From Marchantia polymorpha subsp. ruderalis (Eukaryota > Streptophyta > Marchantiopsida > Marchantiales > Marchantiaceae), in the NCBI GenBank assembly GCA_037833965.1, contig AP031356.1:17816501-17880500 (forward strand): 64,000 nt of DNA, in the 5' to 3' direction. This document shows positions 49,340 through 60,180 of this stretch, piece by piece. The stretch's first letter is position 1, and every line of letters begins with the position of its first letter. The notes under the pieces were generated by a model. That model saw nothing but the letters and a program-made list of their open reading frames with translations. It was not told where the DNA came from and made no database searches. The translations under genes were made by a program, and so were the position numbers.

Positions 49340-52300
49340 GATGACACTGCCGAGACGCAGGCAGGTGAGATCGACGAGTTTTTTGACAGCGAAGAGTGGA
49401 GTTTCAGAGAGATTATGGTCGCCCAAAAGGCTGTTTTTTTTGCCTTTCTCCAGATTTCCATTCTGAGGCACACTGATCTCGATGGATTATGGGCCAGCGG
49501 CATTTGTTCTTTTTAATTGTAGGATGATAGTTCGCAGTTTAGCTACGGTTGATTAAGACATTTCAAACCCCCAAGTGGGGTAAGTCGAGGAAGTTGGACC
49601 CAGTTCTTGCTGGAACTTTGAAGGGTTTACCCGAGGAGAGGGAAAGCGCATGGGCCTTGAGGATCCTGGAGTTACCATGCGATAAAGTTTCTCTCCTCCT
49701 TTCTTTTGTTTCCCTTTTCCTCGTTCAGTTTTCTGTAATCCTGTCCTCCCTATTCTCCGTGCCTGCACGTTAAGAGTCCCTGTTGTTGAACTTTTGTAGC
49801 TTCGACGGCTTTGACAGTTGTCGAGTATCAACGCGCTTACGCACAGATATCATAGCGTCAACTTTATTTGGTTCAGCAACTTAGTAAAATGTATGATACT
49901 TACTAGTTAGACTTTCATTTGGAGAGGGGTGAGAACTGTTCCTCTCAGGTAGATAGTAAATTTAAATGTGAGGAGGTAGACAGTATTTTTATGTCTTTTA
50001 CAAGACAAATCTACTGCCATATTGGCTCCAACACACGTCTGTAAAGTTGTCCCCAAAACTGAGTCGATGTTGGTGTTATTTTTGAGCATGCACCATTCAA
50101 GAGACTGATTTCTTTGAGTTCTTGTGAGGTCTCTTTAGATTTACATGAGATGGTTACGCCCACACCAACAGTGCAGAAACTGCCGGAGATGAGCCGTGTG
50201 CAATCACCAGACCAAGCTAGTATGACACATGGATTCGTTCAGGCCAAAGCCATGTTTCAAGGTGGGGTAGTTCTCGAGATTAACAAGATCTGTCTTCAGC
50301 GGCCCTCGTGTCGTGCGAGGAGTGCTTTCGAGAAGACCAAGAGAAATTCTCCTTGGAAATACTTTGTGATAGAAGCCACACGTTTGTTGTTCTTACTTCA
50401 GAAAATTATCCGCTCTAAAAAGGTCAACGAAATTGAATACCGAAGAACATCAACAATCTTGTAAACAATCTCTCCTCGTTCGTTGGAAATGGTTATGTGA
50501 TCACAGCCGATATACATATCTTAAGTCTAATTATTTCGTTACAGGTTGTGTCACCAAAGTCAGAGCTTGGCCTTGCGTTCTTTCTCAAACAGTCAGTGGT
50601 CCATACTGATATTCCATTAACACTGTCGCATGTGGGTTGCTGAGCTGAACTTAATCTAAACACTCGCGCTGTCTTAATATACGGTCCATTGCGTCTTTTC
50701 TTCAGTTCGAGCTGGCGTCAGATTCAGATATTGCCGACCACCAGGTCGTTGGCTGCGAGGAAATTTGCGCAGCACTGGTAGGACAGATGAGTGATTGGGA
50801 AGCTCGATGCGATTGAAACCTCAAGTCGCGATGTTACTTTTTGCTCTCAACGCTCTGACTCTAACCAGTAGGTCAGGTCGAGGAAGGTGTTGGGTTGGGA
50901 GAACTAAGGTGCAGTTAGCATTGGGTTGTCGAAATTTCGAGAGGCAGGAAGAGCTCGTAGCTTGACAATGCGACTTCGCAAGCGATGTGGATATTTGACG
51001 GTCATGTTTTTCATGTACTTCCCAATTCGACCTGATGAAGTCCAATTTTGGCACTTTTGCGTGCCGAACCTTATTTATCCTTCAGTTACCGAGGAAGCTG
51101 TAAACGTATCTCGCCAAGATGCAGTCAGAAGTGACAAGAACTGCTACCTTTGTACGAGAACAATGCAGGCATTGATTAACTCTCGGTCACCTACCGCAAG
51201 CTTCCCTTATGCCTGGATGAGTCCGACAAGACAGGGTCACGGGCTCTCTCCCCCGCGCATCCGGCAGTTAGCTGACGTGTTGCAGTCATATGCCAAAGTG
51301 ACACAGTGCATTTTTTTACAACCTCTCTTCAACTACCAGCCCAGGAAGGTCTTATCTGCATCGATATTCTGCCGTGGTGCACATCTGGCTGTACACTGAC
51401 GTGGATCCCAGTGCACAGTCCTCTAGGTCGCTTTTCACTTTGGCAGATGTCTGTAGAACGCATTTCTGTTTTAGGCAGTAGTTTGAGTTGCTGAAGTGCG
51501 GAAATATGGAATAGGAGTCCTGACGAGAGAAAGTATGAGGCAAACGGAGGGACGTCGCATGTCAAGGGGTAGCAAGCTCACGCTGTACCGTCCAGGCTTT
51601 CCCTCGTCGACTGCCGCAGAGCTGGAACTGATCGCTATGCAGTCTCGGGCCTCCGCATGCTGTGCCGTCCGCATCCCTCTACTGAGGTCAGAGCTTTAGG
51701 ATGCTCCTCGTTTGGAACGGACGTGTCCTCCAGTGAGTCGGTGGTTCACATTCTCTTGCTCCGGCTGGGGTCACAAGCTCTTGCTGTTCTGCCGCTCATA
51801 CACCAACCAATGTTGGGTACTGGAAGAAAAACACCAAAAGTTTTGTCGAGCAGTGTTGCCACCTGCCACCTTCTTCTCTTCCGTTGGAGCTTTGATGAGT
51901 CAAGTCGGTACTGTCAGCAAATGTGTACTGTCATCTTTGACTGCTAACTTGGTTCATAATCGCCTTCTGCACCGTATGGCAATTCTCAGGATATCATATG
52001 ATGGAGGATGATCGAGATTGTAAGATGCTCTCGGTCTTGAGGATTCTCAGCACTTAATTCCCCGAAACACTGTCCGTCCCGACTCGGTTTTGTCCATGGG
52101 TTCTACTTTTGGTATTACTTTTGGTTTTACTTTTCAGCAAGCAAAGGGTCATTAGAGGCATGAATATGGATAAATTGTAGATCATTGTGGATTAGCACTC
52201 AGCTCTACACTGTCCCTCTCTTACGTTAGGATGGTCCCTCAGCTTGCATCTCATATTCTGTGCAATGTGAGAAAAGTCGACGTCACTCACATTCTTCCTC

Positions 52301-53886
52301 CCTTGAGGTTCAAGGCCAAGTTGATAAGAGTCGCAATTGCAGCCGATTGTAATATTCAGACTCAGTATGGTGCTGTACTGGGATCAATTCTTCCGGCCTT
52401 GACGACCAGAAGTTGACAAGGTCATGACGCTGAGCGGTTGAATCATTCTGACGAAGACCCACATCTGGGAATGAAAAAGGTTGGCGTGCTTCAGACGCCC
52501 TGGTACTCAGAACGCAAGTTCAGGACTAATATAACTTCTATTCAACTGAAGAGTTGGGGAATTGGATTCATGAGCGAACTGGCCAATTTGCTCTGATGCA
52601 AATCTATGTCGAGCCTCCATAATAATCAAGTCCAAGCACGGAAGGCGTAAGATTGCAGAAGAACAATGCGGTCGACCATTGTAAGTTTTTTGAAATAGCG
52701 TTGTCATGTTTCACTAAGAACCAAGCAAACATGCAGGAATTACATGCATTCCCATGAACACGTCTTCTTCCAGACTCCTGCACGTGGTTCTTAGCTTGCA
52801 CACACTCGAAAGGCTTTTCTTAACAGACTACATCGGTCACAGTGAAGGTCATGTCAATCAATGGAGGCAAATTATATGCTTCAAGAATCACTACAACAAT
52901 TCCTCTCCTGAATCTCTAGGAATCACAGAAGCGGTACCTGATCAATAAATGTCTCAACATGTCTAGAGAATGCTCGATCATAACCAACAACCTCAAACGG
53001 AACTGGTCGGCCCAGCTGACGAGCGAGAATGCAATGCGTGTGCTTCGTTCTCTCTTCCTGCACACTCCGGAGCTTCTTCGAGGCCATCCGCAGATCAGAT
53101 GCAGATCGGATGCCTCTCACGGCGAGAGGTGCGGTGCTGGTGGCGGCGTACAGTACAGCCGAACTTCGACCGCAGGGCGAATGCGGTGGACGAGTGCGTG
53201 CAAGTCAGTTAGAGGTCGGGCGGAGGCGGTTGGTCGCGGATCAGATTCATGGGAACGATGAATGCCATGCGAAGGTTGACTATAAACGCCATGCGCAGGC
53301 AACATGGGAACTTCGCGCGAAGTGAAGGCATCCGGATCATGCTCTGCGTTCCCGTGAAGCCAAAAGTCCATGCTCACACCGTGGCCTCGCCCAAACCGTT
53401 ATTGCATCGACAACATCGTTTTTGCTATCCACGGACTGCCTCGGAACTAGTTGCTGGCACTCATGGCAGCTCGTGACGATGTGTGCCCACCCTGCGTCTC
53501 ACGTCACAAGCTCGTGAGCGCTGATTGCAGTTCCCAAATTCCTGTCTGACAGACAGTTCTATCACAAGCATGCATGCAAAGAACTCCCTCCCTTCGGAAA
53601 ATGCAGTTTCATGGATCGCACGAGGCATTCGTCGATTCAGTAATTCCCAACGTGTTTGAAAAATTCTTGCTGTCTGTTGGATTTGTCGTCTGTGAAAGCA
53701 AGTTGCAGATTTCCACAATTGGACGAGACTTCGATCGCTCGAAGTTCTCGAGTTGGCACTCTGAGACGCAGCATATCGGACGGAAGAATATGAAGTCTCG
53801 AACCATCGAGTGCAGAGCAGAGTGATCGAATCATTTGCTCGGCAGAAGGGAGGTCGAAATCCGACGAGCACGGGTCAAAAGCTGCG
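49340..53886. other. Intergenic stretch between the BFR1-like and CEP290-like genes
   Basis: The first several hundred bases should be the 3' UTR of the BFR1-like gene (T-rich from 49,430); its end was not located. ORFs up to about 157 codons at 50.1-50.5 kb and 50.9-52.0 kb have no motifs. GC content rises at 53.0-53.9 kb, probably the promoter and leader of the next gene. Confidence 0.4.
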
Positions 53887-56800
53887 ATGGAAAATCTGGA
53901 AGCTATACTGGACGATTTCGAGCACTTAGAAGAGGAAGGAAGGGCAGATGCGCAAGCCGATTTGATGGTGGAGGAAGCTCTGAACCTCCAGCAAGCGGAC
54001 GAAGAAGCTCTCGAGGCCGTTGAGAAGGCATGCCCTTCCTCCCTTCCTTCCTTCCTTCCTTCCTCCCTGTCGAAATCTTGGCCCCATTTTAATCGCCAAT
54101 TTTGCTTACAGAATGAATGAATCACGATGGTCAGGAGCGGTCGAGCTTTTCGACGCGCTTTTGATGCCCGACCGTTTCACCGTGGAACGTCAGACCTCGA
54201 TCTCGTCACCATATCTCGCAGGCTTTCGTCGTCGTCGTCGTCCTCCTCTTCTCCTCTTTGACACCCACCCATTTGATGCAAAAGATGGAATCCGTTTTGT
54301 GCAAAAGACGGATTCTAGAGTGCGAGCGTTGCTGTCGTCATCAATTCCAGACATTTTCTCCGAAGAGTGATGTAACTCATGATCTGCATGAAGTGTAACA
54401 GAATCCGTCGAGAATTTCGACATATGACACAGAATACTCACGAAGATCTCAAATGTAGCGGATTGGAAATGTCGAAACTATGGCGTAGGTGTTTAGCTTA
54501 GATGAATTTCAGTTCGTTGCTGATTTTGGTTGATTTCTTCTCCGTGATTGCTGCAGGTTGCTCATGTCGCCCAGTCCAGTTTGAGGCGATTGCAGCAGGT
54601 AGTGAAGGAGAAAGACGAGCTGATCTCTGTTCTTCAAGATGCGGTTGGGTCTTCCTACAAGAAGGCTCTGGATCAACAGGAAAGCGATCAGCATGATCTG
54701 GAGCTACTCCATCAGTTGCTCCTCGCCCAGGAAGACCGCAGTATTGAAGCAATTACAGATGCTCTGCAGGTATATGGAAAATCCTCATCTGCCTCCCCTC
54801 CTCAACCCTCGAGATAAAGTTTCAAGTGCAAAATTTTCATATCCTCGGATTTCAAGCGGCCAGTTTCCAGTTTCCAGTAAATGTCTTTTGTCATGCAGTA
54901 GTGAGACATATGGTCGTCACGAGATTGTTTTAGAGACGATTCTTTGCAGTGCCTTCCTAATGCGTATGACCAAAGCGACGATCTGGAAGTGCAGACGGTT
55001 ATCAGGCAGCAGCCGTCGTCCGGGAACTCGTTGGCTGTGCAAATCGCCCGGCTCTTTGATCAGTATTTGCACGAAATTTCGATCAAGCATGAGCAAGAGA
55101 CGGAAGACTTGCAAAGAAGCCTGGCCATGTTTCACAACAGGTCCGTGTGCAGTCACGGGTACCTACGCGTCGTCTAGGTGCACGATTCTGAATCTCTCCT
55201 TCTACACTGCTTTGCTGTTCTGGTACGTGCCCAAATTTTGGTTCTTGCTCCTGCTCATGGAACCTTAGAGCGACTCTTCATTTGATTCAGATGCCAGGAA
55301 TTGGAGGACTCTCTGGACCATGAGAAAAGAACTACAAAATCGTACTTCCACGCACAGTTAGACGAGAAGGTAAACTGTGTGACTGAGCATTTGATTCACT
55401 TCTCGATTCTTTAGTTGTTTATTCACTTTCCTTCGGTTTTTATACCACAGGGATAAAATATTTTTGTTGAGCTCATGAGAATAAGCTCAAGTTTCCGAAC
55501 TTTAAATGGAACCACCTGTTGCTGCTCTGAAAAGATTATCTTGTGGTACAAGATGTTCGTCAGTGACTCTTAATTGCATGACTATAATCTCAAAGCCTCA
55601 ACGAAGCAGCCAGTGTTTATTTAACAGCTCCTTGAGATTTGTTATGATACGTCCGTATCATAAGAAATCTCAAGAGAGGTACAATAGTTCAAGATTGTAC
55701 ATCACATAGAGATGCTCCAAGGAAATTCATCCGGTGACTTAAAAAATATGTATCATACTCTAATAACGATGACTCAATTTTCAGAAAGCAGCTCTTGTAG
55801 CCACTTTGATTGAGTTACATGACCATTTTGCCTCGATGCCAAAAGATTTGAGTGGCTGTGTGTATAACTGTAGGAACTATGCAGACAGTTAAATATATGA
55901 ACACCAAATCACAGTTGGAGAAATCTGAAGAACTTGTGGAGGATCTTAAGAGAGAACTCAGTAAGGTCTGCGCTTGAACACAACGTCACTGCTTGATATC
56001 CCACTAAATCATAGAGTGCTTTCGGACTTTTGTTGTTGATGTATGCTGATGTGTTCCTTTCAAGCACCCTGGTTTTGTTGCAGAGGCGAAAGACGAGCAA
56101 CTTAGAACTTATGAAAATTCTGTCCGCGAGCTAGAGAGATTGTTAGAGGAGGAAAGAGCCAGAGAGCAGGATCTGGCTTCGGAACACGAACGTATATGCA
56201 CAGAAACTCGACGCTCACTGGGCCAGGTATCCAATGTCGGTCAACAACTCCAGAAACTTAAGGAGGAGACGCATAAGTATCAACAACAGGGACAACAAAC
56301 TGAATTTCAGGTGCTCTCTGATTGCATAAAATTCTTCAGAAACATTTCGATCCAGGAGGTCGTTTTGGTAGAACTTGATCTCCTAAATATATGCCCTAAA
56401 TCTGAGGCTCAAAACCTATCATGCATCCAGAGCAGAACAATATGAATTTCTCCAATTTTTACAGAAATGGAGGCTGAGACCGTATTGGCTTCCAACCTTG
56501 AATGTCTTGCAGTTCAGGACTTTACAAGATAAAGTTGCAGCCCAAAAAGCCCTCATACATAAACTAGCTGTACAACTTGCAGCTTTGAGAAAGAAAACAA
56601 AGGTTCTCAAACCTCCACCCGCTGAAATCACGACAACTGAAGGCCGTCAGGAGACCCGAAAACAGACACAGATTCTCCAAAATTGTATAGAGAAACTGAG
56701 TGCGCAGATTCTCGAGCTTGAAAAGGAACTGCGGGAAGTCAAGAAAGAGAGCGATGATCCTGCTTTCGAAATCACTCATGACATCACGGTCACGGATGAA

Positions 56801-59287
56801 ACCAGAATCTTGACACCACTTAGCTTGGCCGAGAAATCTCTGGGCCTAGTACAACGTGAGACGATGAACAAATTACAGGCACATGAGAAACTGACCAAAA
56901 CAATCGAACAACTTCAGAGAAGACTGAAGGCAGCAAAGTTAGAGCTGAAGAAAAGAGACAACGACATGAGTGTATCGGGAGCTACAATCGAGCAGTTGCG
57001 ATTTGAACTCAGAAAGAGCAAAGAAACGGTGGAGCAGCTTCAAGAGAAAAAGCGCAAGAAAATGGAGTCTGGTAAGAAGAAACCGACGGACTGCGTTCGA
57101 ATGAAAGGACTTCTGGAGAACATTGAGATGCTGGACATGGAGAATACATTGTTGAAGCATGAAGTCATGGTTCAAAAGAACAGACGCATAGCGAAGTTGG
57201 AGAGGGACCTGAAAAGAGCCCAAGGCCTTGACCTTATAGCCGACGGAACACAGCTCGGATGCTCCAAAGCCATGATCATTGCGGATGAAAATGCTTGGGA
57301 GAAGGCCAAGAAAGACCTCGAAGACACCATAGTCTCGAAAGACTCGTTGATTCTCGAACTGCGGTTTGAAGTCGATCAGGCCACGTGGAAACTCGGTCAG
57401 GTCGAAAAGAGGTTCAACATCTTGTTCGGAGCTCTGGACTGCCAAAAGATTGAGCTCAATGCTCCCGTTGCCGATACTCTTCTCGAGAACATCTTCTCCT
57501 CTGACACAGGCCAGCTTTCCGTTCCAGCTCTCTCACTTCTACGGGAGAAGGTTCTCAGTCAGAGAGGATTCTTACGCAGTGGCAGTAGGGAGAGAGAGCT
57601 CGAAGATCTGGTGACCGCTCTCATGAAAGTGGTGGAAAAATTGAACAGCGAAAACGAGGCATTGAAGTTGACTTGTGAAGACACCGTCAAACAGATGGAG
57701 AAGAACAAGAAACTGAGAAAAGTTGTGAACGAACTTCAGAGCCAGATTGGAAAGGTTGGAGGAAGTTCTCAAGATGTCGCAGACCCAGAACAAAAGAGGC
57801 TAATTTCAGGTAGAAGATGGCCTCAACTTACCCGTGACATGTCCCACTGGTCCAGCACCCAAGTCGACTTCCGCAGTTGAGCTCCTGGTCTGTCATACTG
57901 AGAAGTGCATCGCCATGTGCGGCAGGTCTCAGAGCGAAGCTGCAAAACTTGACGGATGCTAATGCCGGTCTCATAAAAGCTTTGAGAGAGTCCGAAGACT
58001 TGTACTCAGGACTGAAGCAGAGGGTACTGCAACTCACATCTCTAGGCTTTCATGTGATGGTCATGGATATTGTCAGTGGTGTGTTCGTTGTGATGCCTCA
58101 CTGCATATTTGTGATAGTGACGTAATCGCGTATACATACTCTCTTTGGCCATAGTTTAAAAGCATGTCTACTGAGTACTGTCGATTCGGAAAAGTCTCAA
58201 AAAAATAATTATGAGGTGCAAAATGATAACCGACTGATAACACCAGCTGAAATGGCCAACCATTTAAACCGAGAGAACAATCCTAACTGACTGATCAACA
58301 GTGCTTAGCGAGATATATCATGGTCAGAACTTCAAGCTCTTGCAAGATCGAACGTATTAGTACTCATCACCGTCACGCGGTCAGACTCTCGGCCCAAACA
58401 TCCCATCGATGTTAGGAACGTACGAGCAAGTGATGTCATTAGTTTTGACTCGCTTTGAGAGGAGGAGGGCTTAGCATTTTTTCATGTTTCTTACAGGTGC
58501 ATGATCAGGAATCGAAAGCGAGGAGAACAGAGTCCGGATTGCCTCCAAGGCCAGGCAGACGATTGTCCTTCTCAGATGAAGGTCCGAACTTATCGGATCA
58601 AAATAAGAGGTTAAAAACTCAGGCAGACACCATCGAAAGATTAGAAACGCAGCTTGCTGTTCGAGACGAAGATGTTGCTGAATTGAACAGGCAGCTTGAG
58701 AAGAAAGATGACGAACTCGACCTACTTCATGGAAAACTTTGGCTTCAAGAATCCGCAGAAGAACCAACGGAGAACATTTATCAGAAGAAAGTCGACATGT
58801 GGAGTGCTCAGGAAGCAAGAACCAAATTCTCTGATGTCAGGCTCTGTAGACCAGAAGATTATATTGACACCGAATTCATTACAGAGAATGAGTGGGAGTC
58901 ACTGAAGGAAGAAAATCGGAGGTTGAAGGTTGCAAATGCAACTGAATTTGGACCCCAGATTTTTGAAGATGTATTGAACCTCAAGGATCAGTTAGAAACA
59001 GCTACCAAGGTACAGCACAAACTTCCCTCTGAACCCAAAATCCGAACACTCCAGTCTCACGTACTTACTGAGCTCCTATTGGAGTTAGTTCAGGCTGAAA
59101 TGGTCATTGAAACAAAAGTATGGGCTCACTCAGTACCTGTTGTCTTGAAATATTCTTCATGCTAGCCTTTGAACTTTTGAATGTGAAGAGTCAACTAGCG
59201 CACAAAGATCTTACTTCAGAATTACTCGTTAGTGATGTTAACATCAGGAGGATTGAGTTCAATGAAGTAGTTATGGCCACCAAGTAA
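53887..59287 (+). CDS. CEP290: CEP290-like coiled-coil protein (ciliary transition zone), compact form
   Basis: CEP290 (NPHP6) links membrane and microtubules at the ciliary transition zone; in plants it is expected only where sperm are flagellated. Exons read by eye: 53,887-54,027; 54,557-54,769; 54,950-55,140; 55,291-55,369; 55,785-55,859; 55,915-55,960; 56,084-56,310; 56,513-57,809; 57,926-58,023; 58,497-59,009; then, less surely, 59,094-59,117 and 59,189-59,287. They join in phase to about 1,000 codons, almost all coiled coil. CEP290-like marks are CVRMKGLLENIEMLDMEN (about 57,091), ERELEDLVTALMKVVEKL (about 57,590; compare 'LEKTIGLMKKVVEKV' of animals) and SLKEENRRLKV then FGPQIFEDVLNLKDQL (58,896-59,000; compare 'FDPSFFEEIEDLKYN' at the animal C-terminus). 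Animal CEP290 is about 2,480 residues, so this model lacks much of the length. Doubts: exon 1 may end at 54,018 (GT) instead of 54,027 (GC); the fifth intron would be only 55 bases; without the last splices the frame stops at 59,165. Confidence 0.72.
54043..54063. repeat. CTTC tetranucleotide microsatellite in CEP290-like intron 1
   Basis: About five tandem CCTT units directly downstream of the exon 1 donor. It is a pyrimidine-rich tract and not coding. Confidence 0.7.
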
Positions 59288-59289
59288 TT

Positions 59290-59904
59290 AAATCTTCTGG
59301 AGAATGGTTCCTGGTCTTTATTAGTCCAAGTACACAGACGAAAAAAATTCAACTCTCAGAACATTTGGTCGAAAGCATAGAATATTGACAGAATTGTGAT
59401 TGACAGATTTGTGAACGGTACGAAGAATTGCTGAGAATCTACTCACGACAAATCGGAGTTCCCTTCGAGCCCTTGAGAAAAAATAGAAGATTTTAATCAA
59501 CATCAGGTTGCAATAGGATTAGGGTGCATTGTACTTTAAGTGAACCGATCGATGCCGTCAGTCGCATTCACTTTTACGTGTATGTACATGAAATTTAAAT
59601 TGTCACAGTTGGATGGTTCTTGGAAAAAAATATCTTGCAGGGAATCCGCCTGCTCTTGTTCTGGTGGTTTTTGCGATAACCCATGCATACCCCTTACTCG
59701 ATTTTCCTGCAGTCATTCGATGCATGAGCAGAACAGAGACACTACTATTTCTACATTGAAAAGAATGTGCACTATCTGATTCTATTCTAACTCATCTTTT
59801 ACCTGCATACAAGTAGGCCTCAAATGCAGAGATTATATTTGATTCAGATGGTCTTACAATTTCAAATATTATCAATATGAAACTATTTCCATCTGGTGCA
59901 TCAT
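59290..59904. other. Stretch between the CEP290-like gene and tRNA-Tyr
   Basis: This should hold the 3' UTR of the CEP290-like gene. Only short frames without motifs are present. Confidence 0.4.
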
Positions 59905-59990
59905 CCGACCTTAGCTCAGTTGGTAGAGCGGGAGACTGTAGTGTGCCCACAGACATCTCTAGGTCGCTGGTTCGAATCCGGCAGGTCGGA
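59905..59990 (+). tRNA. tRNA-Tyr (GUA) with a 13-base intron
   Basis: The acceptor stem CCGACCT pairs with AGGTCGG, followed by the discriminator A at 59,990. Internal promoter boxes are intact: A box TTAGCTCAGTTGG-type (59,911-59,923) and B box GGTTCGAATCC (59,969-59,979). The anticodon stem is GGAGA/TCTCT with anticodon GTA at 59,938-59,940. The intron TGTGCCCACAGAC (59,942-59,954) sits one base after the anticodon, the canonical place, and tyrosine tRNA genes of plants always carry one. The mature length is 73 bases before CCA. A T4 run at about 60,002-60,005 can serve as RNA polymerase III terminator. Confidence 0.97.
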
Positions 59991-60001
59991 GTCTGAAACT
60001 T

Positions 60002-60180
60002 GTTTTGCCCCTTTTGGGGAGAACCTCACTTAGACTCATTTTATGCTCGTGTCTAGAGAAAATTGCAGTACTAGATGGTACCACTCCGAACCCAAACACT
60101 TGTGGGTTTTGGGGAGAACCGCACTGAGATTAATTTTAGTTTCGTGAGAGAAAATTACTTGATGATACCCCTCCAGATGG
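60002..60180. repeat. Diverged tandem duplication after tRNA-Tyr
   Basis: The phrase TTTTGGGGAGAACC occurs near 60,014 and again near 60,108. It is followed each time by a CTCACTTAGACTCATTTTA-like or GCACTGAGATTAATTTTA-like stretch, then AGAGAAAATT and a GAT..TACC block. The two copies are about 94 bases apart and clearly diverged. The first begins within the tRNA 3' flank. Confidence 0.6.

Noticed and set aside
50114-50464. A 116-codon + strand frame
   Set aside because: It has no ATG at its head, no motif and no splice context. It is probably chance in the spacer.
56465-56512. Alternative start of the large CEP290-like exon at 56,465 (reading MEAETVLASNLECLA)
   Set aside because: It would put the rest of the exon out of frame. 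The acceptor CTTGCAG ending at 56,512 keeps phase 0 with both neighbours, so it was preferred.
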